Of a stretch of DNA of 64,000 bases, positions 56,623 through 64,000 are shown piece after piece (the stretch's first letter is position 1; the number at the start of each line of letters is the position of its first letter). A program made the position numbers and the translations under genes. The notes under the pieces are model-generated. The model worked only from the letters and a program-made list of their open reading frames with translations, ran no database searches and was not told where the DNA came from. The DNA is from Trametes villosa (Eukaryota > Basidiomycota > Agaricomycetes > Polyporales > Polyporaceae). The stretch spans positions 1,946,001 through 2,010,000 of the forward strand of contig PUDQ02000001.1 in NCBI GenBank assembly GCA_002964805.2, read 5' to 3'.

Positions 56623-58514
56623 TCAATCGATAGATAGGCCTTCGCTTTCCTTCCACTTGCCGAGGAGCTTGTTGCTCGGAAGACCGAACGGATCTACGAC
56701 CTTCCGAGCGACTTCGACACCCGCAACGGGGAGGTCCTTCGTATCGAGAAGGCCGAGCTGCGTGAGCTATACTCAGAGCCAGACTTCAACTGCCCAAGGC
56801 ACCCAAGACCAGGGGCGTACCTGGACCAGAACGGACGCTTGATCCCAGTAGCTGTGCAAACAACGTTGTGAGTAGGAACAGACAGGAACGCGAATGCGCC
56901 CAAAGGCACTCGGGCTTACATGTGCCTGGAAGACTAACTTTAACGTCAAAGGAAGCGGAGTACGGCATAGGGGCTTACTCAAACGTGAGCTTATCTCCTC
57001 TAAATGCGACGACACCGACTAGGGCGATCTCCAGCGGTTTCCCGGTAGGTTTGATCCCCGGCAGGAAGTAGTCGATCTCCTAAACGAACGTCGGGTCCTG
57101 TTGTGCTGTTGCAAATTCTGAACGCGCGTACCGTAGTGTGCGTGCACTTGTAAATCATTTCCTCGATGATCCTATCGGCGCCCACTTCGACTCAAATTGG
57201 GCAGCGATCTAACCTCCAAGCCCGAGCGATACGCACCCGTGCGAGATATAGTGATCAGTTCCGTGTCGGGAGGAGTGACCTGGAAGACTCTTCGCGTCAA
57301 TTCAGTGCCTTGCCTGGCGCAATGGCACGTACGTTCTCCTTCGTGAAGTGATACTAGCCAAAGCGGTCATTGAAGATGCAGTCCTCCAAAAGCTACTCTG
57401 ACAACTGACTTTGTAGAAACGTGCCAAATCTTGGTAGCCCACGCCTCCCGTCATCGTGGGGACGTGATTGACGTAGGGTGTAGATACCTGAAACGCTTCA
57501 TTATGGATGTTCGACCGCATATCAACGGAGTGATTAGGCGCACCATGGTTTTCATGGTTTCTACAGGCATGCGGAGACGTATATTCAGCGAACGGCACAC
57601 AAAAGTTAAGATAGGGTGAATTACTGGGTGCGTCCCGCTCCACGAATTCCTAGAACGCCGATAGCCCTTAACATCATACCAACAAACGAGTGTATGCAGA
57701 ACTCTCACATAGTAAGTGTGCTTCTCCCATAGTTCTTCGAGCGGGAAATGAGGGCCGAGTTCCCTTCGAAGCAGCTCCAGCGATCTGGTATACGCGAGAT
57801 TATTCGCCGAGCGCAGATGAGGGTCTATCGTCCCGGTCTTCCCGCTCGCATGATCGATGGGTGCGCCAGCCTGGAACGGGAACGGAGGGGACTCGGGCAC
57901 GAAGGGGTACGCGTGCACCGTGATCGGGGGGTACCGCGACGTCGGTATTTTCGTCGCCTTATCTGCCGCGACTTCCAGAAGGGCGGCGTGGAGGGCTTCC
58001 TGCTTCGTGGACAGGTGAACGAGGGTGCTGTGGGCCGCGCACTCAGCGAGCAGCCGATCGGGTAGGAATCAATGACGACGTACGGTACGACCGTCCCGTT
58101 CGCGGCCTCGTGGATGAGGGCATGGCCGACCTCGCCTAACGGGCAGTAGTGAATACAGGCCTTCGGGTTCTGTCTCCCCACGGACTCGATCAAGGAGGAT
58201 GTATCTCCGGAGGTGAAGCCATAGGTCACAAGAGCCCAGTCGTCTGCTTTCTCGAGTTCCACAGCGGCTTCAGAAAGGCTCCGAAGCACATCGTCTGCGT
58301 TCTCATTAGGATAGAACACCTGGATTACGGTGTACCCTTCTTCGCTGAGCTGGGACGGGCCCTATATTCAGAACAGGGCGCATACGGGACAACTGATCGA
58401 CGGGGATGAATCTCGCACCTGTTGACACCAAGAGGCTTCGGCCTGTGCGATAAGTACCAACAATACTGGCGGCTTCGCCACTGAGGCGACGGGGTTCGGG
58501 AAGACACGAGACAT
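56623..58514 (-). CDS. Dienelactone-hydrolase-like plus SnoaL-like protein (annotated carboxymethylenebutenolidase in fungi)
   Basis: It starts at 58514 (MSRVFPNPVASVAKPPVLLV), then LIAQAEASWCQQ and GPSQLSEEGYTVIQVFYPNE across an intron. The alpha/beta-hydrolase-like half includes WALVTYGFTSGDTSSLIESV, KACIHYCPLGEVGHALIHEA and NGTVVPTLVHLSTKQEALHA. The C-terminal NTF2/SnoaL-like half runs ELWEKHTYYEFVERDAPKTM, KTMVSTPYVNHVPTMTGGVG, FYKYHFTKEN, RTVGADRIIEEMIYKCTHTT, EIDYFLPGIKPTGKPLEIAL, DKLTFEHIYWDQASVLVQLG, ending GKWKESEGLSID. About eleven introns. One exon is 17 bases (57560-57544) and one only 6 bases (56925-56920, between introns 56978-56926 and 56919-56852); both are needed for the conserved reading. 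The hydrolase nucleophile Cys position is Thr (YGFTSG), so dienelactone hydrolysis is doubtful. Confidence 0.85.
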
Positions 58515-59041
58515 GGCCCAACACTTAGCTGTACTGAGAGGTCGCAGTGGAAGAAGACGTGTAGGATGTGCTGAAGACGTGCTGAGGTTGGGTCGTGTGG
58601 TGGGAATTGGAGGAGCCCAAGCCTGCGTCGATAAGGATGCCCCTCTGGGCTACCGGTGCTCTCGCGGCCCGTCAACTCCTCGTGGGCTGTCTAGCTCAGA
58701 TTCAACGCAACTCGTGCACGAAAGGTAATCATAAGAGGCATCCCGCAGAGGGTGCATTGCGTTACGGAAGAGACAGGCTGGACGATGACCGCGATGGTGA
58801 CAGTTGCAGGGAACCAAGCAATTGGACCCTCTGACGCCCACAAAAGACGCGACAGCCGAGTCGTGTAATACGCAACAACCTTGAGGCTCGGGTCTGCCTG
58901 TACGGCAAACGAATTACGGCAAGACATCAGCGAAGGTCAACAATTAGTGCAGCCAGGCAGGGACGCACATGCGAATAAACAGCAGCGGTATCTACGACAG
59001 CAATGCGAGCGCAGTCCAATGTCCATAAGCAATCTCTTCCG
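58515..59041. other. Intergenic region, no gene
   Basis: Upstream of the hydrolase-like gene and downstream of the ankyrin-DIL gene. No supported feature. Confidence 0.45.
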
Positions 59042-62000
59042 TTACGCTATCAACGGGTCGCCCCTCTGATCTATGGGCGTGCCATTCGCCACGCTTGTCC
59101 TTCCTCTACTCCGCCCGGAGGGGGCCCGGGTCAGTGCCGTAAGGTGCACGGACTCTGTATCGATCTTGAGCTCCCCGGATTCCTCTTCTGGATCGTCTGA
59201 CGCGTACGGCGGCGGGGGCTTGTCGCCCTCGTCTTCCTCGAGTTCGACCGGCCTCGTCCAGCGTGCCGCAGCCCTGCTTCCGTCCACGTACTGCAGCGTG
59301 CTCGGGCCGATCTCGCGGAGCTGCTTGCTGAACCGCCAGCCCATCGCGCCCCGGTTCCCAAAGCTCGCGCGGCTCTCGCTGCGGCTCGCGCCGTCCACGC
59401 TCAGACGGACGCCCGCGCGTTTCTCGTCGTCCAAGCTCGGGGGCTTTGTGGGGAGCGCCCCCAGCATGCGTGGGTCGGATGGGAGCAGGAGGGGAAGCAT
59501 GAAGCGCGAATCCAACAATTCGCCGAGCGGGTCAGGTGCCTTCGCCGGCTCCCAGAGCAGCTTCTCCTGCGTCCGGTCGAAGAGCGCGTCGATGGAGCGC
59601 TGTGCTGCGCTCTCCTGGGAGATCGCTGACGATTGGTCGGAAGCCAGCGGGACTTCGTGGAGCGAGGGCGTCGCGCTGATGCTCTCGTCCCGCTCCCGTT
59701 CTCGTTCGCCGAGCTGTGGTCTCGAACGTTGGTCTATACTCCTCACGGACAGGAGACTGCCGCTCTCACCTCCTTGCGAAGCTGCTCCACGCCCATCTTG
59801 ACGCGATGGCGCTCCCAGTCCTTCTGCAGTTGCGCGAGATACTGATTACACTCTTCGGTCATCCGGCCCTCGTTGACCTCGTACTTGTAGTCTCGGACTG
59901 CGCGGCGCATCTAGGCCAAAATTAGGTCAGGCGCCCTCCACAACTCTGGCCCGACCGACCTGCAGCGGGTTGAGATGCTTCATGGTCTGGATAGTGGCTA
60001 TGAGGTTCGCGAACTCCGTGATGGACGACAAGCACTGTCACCGGGATTAAAACAGCGTCATTGAGAGCTTCGTAATAGACTGTACCTGGAGCCAATTTAG
60101 CAGATCGTGTACGGGAGCAAAGTGGGACCCGACGCCTCGAGGCAGCTCCATGCTGCCTATCCACTCTTCGATGACACTCAGATTCATGCCGATCTGCACT
60201 GCTCGTGATCTGGGTGGGGTGAGCGCGGCGCCTACAACGTGCTCGTGTGACATACCGACAAAGGTATTTCTTGCGCGTCAAGACCCTATTGAAGATCTCA
60301 CCTAATGCACGTTCAGCATCGACACACTAAAACGAAGAGATTGCGCCGTACAAGCCGTCCAGTACATGACTTGTGACCAGAATTGCGTCACGAGCGCGGG
60401 GTTGATGCCGGAGAGAATGAGGAGCGTGTGCAGCGCGGTCATGAAGGAGATCATGTCTTTAGGGCTCGTGGGAGAAGGCTGCTGCTGGGCATCGCTGAAT
60501 AGGGATTGGAGTGGGGCGGCTGAGGATGGTGCGCGTGCACGGGACAAGGTTTGTCGGAAGGAGGCGAAGGTGCTGACATTGGGCGGCGATGTCGACGGTT
60601 GCTGATATGGCGGAGATGGAGGTCTACTTGCTAATGTAGGCGACATGGGCGGGGCTCCACGCACGGTGTTCGCGTTCGAGGCCGTTCCGTTCGCCTTCTT
60701 CTTCCCCGCGCCGAACGACCGGAGGAACGACCACTCGGATTCGAATTGGATCGCCTCGAACTCAGTGGAAAGTGGGGAGTAGTCTAGGAGTGCGGCATCC
60801 AGCAGCGAGTCTATCCTGCGCTCGGCGAACCGGATGATGAAGACTTTCCGGCAGTTTAGCAAGCTACCACGAGTGCATGACCAGGCTACGCACCAAATAC
60901 GGAGTTCAGGATCTCCTCAATGAGTGCGAGTGAGCCGAGCGCATCACATGTTCGACTGACGGCGTTGTCGCAGCGCATGAGATGAAGCCAGACTGTGGTG
61001 TTATACAGCCAGAAGATGAGGTACGTGGGGTCCTCCGCATGGTTCTATGAAGAAGCTCAGAATTCATATAACGCACATCACCGGCATATTACTCACAAAG
61101 AAGACGTCCTCGATGGTGTCTGTAGCGCCAATGATGAGGTCCTCTATCCAGTTGTGATCACAGCTCAGGCAAGCGAACCGCGCGAGCATATACAAAGCGT
61201 TCGCGGGCTCGGCGTTCCGTAATGAGGGCGGGAAGTCCGTGATCAGCGACTGGAAGATGTCCGGCAGCGAGAACGGCGAGAAGACCAGCATCGACGAGAA
61301 ATCTGGCGACGGTGTCTGCAGTTCGCACTAAGAGACACGATGCGACACAACGTCAGAACGACTCACAAGCACAGACTCGGAGAGGGCATCCTCGTCCGCT
61401 TCTTCGTCCGACTCGAGGGAGAAGAACGTGTCTTCGTCGCCCCACCATCGCGGGGAGATTCCCAGCGACTTCTCAATCTCTTCCTGGACGTTGCGCCGCT
61501 TCCCTAGACGGCGCATGCGCTTCTCGAGCGATCGCCGCTGTTCTTCCATTCGGCCGCCTTTCCACCCTCCCTCGCGCATGGCTTCTTCCAGCAGAAACGC
61601 GACGTCTTCTCGGCCGGGCACCGTGGAATGCGCGGTGACAATGTCAAGGGGAGTCAGCTTCCGCCTTGTGAGCGCCATCGGGGAGGACCCGTGCGTGACA
61701 AGGAAGGACACCAAGGTTGGTGGGGAAAGCAGCGCGGCGTAGTGGAGCGGTGTCCATCCGGCTAGACGCATGCGCAGACAACATGAGCTTGACGAACACT
61801 GCAGTATACGGTGCACACTTACCGTAGTCCGAGGTGTTCACATCGCAGCCCTCTGATACAAGCAGCCTGACGCATTCCTCGCGCTCAATATCCCTGTCCG
61901 ACTCAGAACCAAAGCCGAGGATGGAGATGCTGATCAGCCCGAGGCCGTCTTCGTCTTGCCTCGAGAGGTCAACATGCGTCTGGGCTTGCCGGTCTGAGAG

Positions 62001-62195
62001 CAGGAAGGAAAGTAAAGTAATATCCGCGAATACGCAGGCGCGTGTTAGGCAGTGGGCGACCAGCTCGGCCTTCTGGGAAGGTGAAAGGCCAACATTGGGT
62101 GATAGTAGATCCGAGATCTGGGAGGGTGTGGGGTACAGAGGCTGCAGGTCGGGCTCGACGGTGAGGTCGACGGGCGCAATAGCAGGGGGTGCCAT
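59042..62195 (-). CDS. Ankyrin-repeat plus DIL (dilute) domain protein
   Basis: It starts at 62195 (MAPPAIAPVDLTVEPDLQPL). The N-terminal region has LSPSQKAELVAHCLTRACVF and ankyrin-type helices (REECVRLLVSEGCDVNTSDY, then GWTPLHYAALLSPPTLVSFL, THGSSPMALTRRKLTPLDIV). A charged coiled coil (EEQRRSLEKRMRRLGKRRNV) and acidic patch follow. The DIL domain, as in the cargo-binding tail of class V myosins, covers LYMLARFACLSCDHNWIEDL, AEDPTYLIFWLYNTTVWLHL, RFAERRIDSLLDAALLDYSP, MISFMTALHTLLILSGINPA, VTQFWSQVMYWTACTAQSLR, IGMNLSVIEEWIGSMELP. The C-terminal part (LFDRTQEKLLWEPAKAPDPL, SRFMLPLLLPSDPRMLGALP) is Ser/Pro-rich. No motor domain. Related fungal proteins carry the same ankyrin/DIL order; a trafficking role is inferred. 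At least eight exons. Confidence 0.9.
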
Positions 62196-62593
62196 CCGGG
62201 GCGAGGGCGTCGTCGTGGATGTCTAAGTGGCCGGTTGCTAGCGATCCCCGCACAGGCCCTCGGAAGTTGATACTGGACCCGCAGACGCGACGGTAAGTTT
62301 CCGTGCGGTGTCGGACGTGAAATGGCGGATCGCTGTCAGGGCCGTGCACGACGCACGTCGTTGAGAGTGTGAGAGACAGTGGACACGGTGGTTTGGCCGA
62401 CGCCGGGGGTATGCAAGCAAGGACACTCAGCGCGAGGACTACGCGACGGCTATCCGACGCAGCGGCCTATGGGCGCTAAGGCGTTTACATATATTGCAGC
62501 CACGTGCTCGTGCTTCGCCTAGCGTCCTGCTCGCGCCTTTGCTTCTCTACTACCACCTCTCTCTGGACTCACCTGCTCTGCTCTGTTGCTATC
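62196..62593. other. Divergent promoter region, CACGTG at 62501-62506
   Basis: Lies between the ankyrin-DIL gene (leftward) and RRP15 (rightward). A perfect CACGTG lies 88 bases upstream of the RRP15 start, preceded by an AT-rich TTACATATATTG stretch. Confidence 0.45.
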
Positions 62594-63403
62594 ATGCCGC
62601 CCACGAAACGCCAAAAGCCCTCTAAAGAGGATGTCTCTGAGCAAGAGCACGACGAAGAAATGCTCAGCGGCTCTGGTTCTGGATCTGAGCAGGACGCCGG
62701 ATTTTCCACAGACGCCGGTTCCAGTTCCGCACCTAGCGAGCCGGACACCGAGGATGAGATCGCCGAGTCGAAGCTCGTGAAGTCGAAGAACACGCTGAAA
62801 CGAAAACGGCGCGCGACGGACGCGGTCAAGTTCGGTGCAACTCTCCAGTCGCTGCTGACTACCGATGCGCCTGAGGCGCCACTCTCCCTCAAGCCGTCCG
62901 TAGCGCGGAAACGGAAGGAGGAGAAGCTCGAGGCGAAGGGGAAGCAGGTCCTCCAGATAGAGAGGAAGGAGAAGGAGGACAAGGGGCATATCACCGACGT
63001 GATAGGTGGCTGGGGTGGAGAGAGCGAACGCGCGTTGAGGAAGGTGGCCCAGCGAGGAGGTAAAATGCTTGCAGTTGTCTCACTGGAGAGGTACTGACAT
63101 CCTGCGTAGTTGTCAAGCTCTTCAACGCCATCCAGCAGTCACAAGCCTCATCAGCAGCCGCAGCTGAGGAGATCAAGACACATAGAGGGACTGGGAAGGC
63201 GACGCTCCCCGCGCCCTCATTTCACGATAAAAAGAAGAAGAGTAAACCAAAAGATGCGGGCGCCGCGAAGCCTACAGAAAGTGAGCATATGCTAGTCTGT
63301 GTATGCAGGTTGAGGGTTGTTGCTTACTTTCTGCTTAGCAAAACTTGGACAGGACGACTTCCTGGACATTATTCGCTCTGGTGGTGTCGTATCCAAGGCA
63401 TAA
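62594..63403 (+). CDS. RRP15: Ribosomal RNA-processing protein 15
   Basis: Nucleolar factor for 60S precursor (27S rRNA) processing. Exons 62594-63059, 63110-63280, 63339-63403 give 233 residues. The start MPPTKRQKPSKEDVSEQEHD is basic then acidic/Ser-rich (SGSGSEQDAGFSTDAGS). The Rrp15p family core begins at KSKNTLKRKRRATDAVKFGA, TLQSLLTTDAPEAPLSLKPS, with VARKRKEEKLEAKGKQVLQI, then the conserved HITDVIGGWGGESERALRKV, AQRGVVKLFNAIQQSQASSA. The C-terminus is LGQDDFLDIIRSGGVVSKA. The initial ATG at 62504 in the same frame is less likely because the added residues look like 5' UTR. The family match is strong in order, length and motifs. Confidence 0.94.
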
Positions 63404-63795
63404 CCATATCGCCTCTATATCATTTGCGGCATTCGACGCCTATGTTGTAGCCTTACTGCCTGTAATGCTGGGATGACCCTACTTCGAGCTCGAGCCTCGC
63501 ATGACCCAGCCACGATCGTAAGGGCCGCTCAGTGTGCGACATCATACTGCTGCATGAGTAGACATACTCTGGAAATAGTACCTCAAGATCTAGAGTGCAT
63601 ATTGTCCGTAATCCATTGCGCGCCACATCCTACGGCTACCAAAGTAGTGCATGATCGAGCATGGGACGATCGTAGCGCCTTGGTAGCGCCCGTAGCCACT
63701 CGGGCGCTTCACTGTATATGACGCCTTCCAGCTTGCCCTGAAGAAACCGCGTTCCTTGCTATAAATCATTCCTCCCGTTTTCCCTGTGTTCCTCA
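63404..63795. other. Intergenic region, no gene
   Basis: 3' flank of RRP15 and promoter of the next rightward gene; a TATA-like CTATAAATC lies near 63758-63766. Confidence 0.4.
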
Positions 63796-64000
63796 TGGTC
63801 TGTACCCCCACGTTCCGAGCATTGGCGCTGTTCACTAATCGTTTTCGAAACGCAGCCAACGCCACCAGCGCCGCCGAAAGCCAAGATCCATCAGGAAGAA
63901 TGGGAGAGGCGGCTTCATGATGTTCAGGTCTCGAAAGAGTGAGTCTTCCTTCTGCAGTGTGCGCGGGGCGTCGTTACGGGATGAACATTTTCAATGGGAA
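63796..64000 (+). CDS. 5' end of a probable GID8/TWA1-like gene (cut by window edge)
   Basis: An exon at 63856-63938, preceded by acceptor ACGCAG and followed by donor GTGAGT, reads PTPPAPPKAKIHQEEWERRL then HDVQVSKE. This resembles the start of GID complex subunit 8 (pattern EEW-x-x-L...V-x-K/R-x-D), just ahead of its LisH domain. An ATG at 63794-63796 directly before a GT (GTCTGT) could be a first coding exon of only three bases; a more ordinary first exon may be missed. The rest lies beyond the window, so the call is tentative. Confidence 0.4.

Overview
The window is nuclear DNA of a basidiomycete fungus. It is GC-rich and gene-dense, the genes carry many short introns (about 47-75 bases, GT-AG), and the products are typical Agaricomycete proteins. 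A lignin-peroxidase-type class II peroxidase (54885-56275) points to a white-rot lineage, most probably Polyporales. I recognise about 25 protein-coding genes. Exon joins were inferred by hand from splice signals, reading frame and family conservation.

Left third (1-19 kb): a partial unknown protein runs off the left edge. Then come bifunctional purine enzyme ADE5,7, an ankyrin plus CCCH zinc-finger protein, a bacterial-type (GpsA) glycerol-3-phosphate dehydrogenase, Golgi t-SNARE SED5, a nucleolar RRM protein (NOP6-like), NEDD8-conjugating enzyme UBC12, a 2-oxoglutarate/Fe(II) oxygenase-like protein, and the fused aminodeoxychorismate synthase ABZ1.

Middle (19-46 kb): TTI1 (TTT complex), dCMP deaminase DCD1, a POP3-like RNase P/MRP subunit, a GNAT acetyltransferase, a large arrestin-domain protein, a stress-type SDR, VTA1 (ESCRT), a secreted pectin methylesterase, an unknown protein, a DEDD-exonuclease-like protein that has lost catalytic acids, a PPR-like probably mitochondrial protein, and STS1/Cut8.

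Right third (46-64 kb): a short intergenic stretch that appears to hold a spliced non-coding host transcript with an intronic box C/D snoRNA, then the CAS1 glycan O-acetyltransferase, a rhomboid protease, a 2.2-kb empty stretch, the lignin peroxidase, a degenerate dienelactone-hydrolase plus SnoaL-like protein with a 6-base microexon, an ankyrin plus DIL protein, RRP15, and the 5' end of a probable GID8.

These are mostly housekeeping genes (purine and folate synthesis, nucleotide supply, ribosome biogenesis, trafficking, protein turnover) with a few wood-decay and cell-wall genes between them. There is no biosynthetic cluster, transposon, tRNA, rRNA or CRISPR that I can support. The least expected items are the snoRNA candidate with both guides matching conserved rRNA, the 6-base microexon, two apparent pseudoenzymes, and the bacterial-type GpsA.
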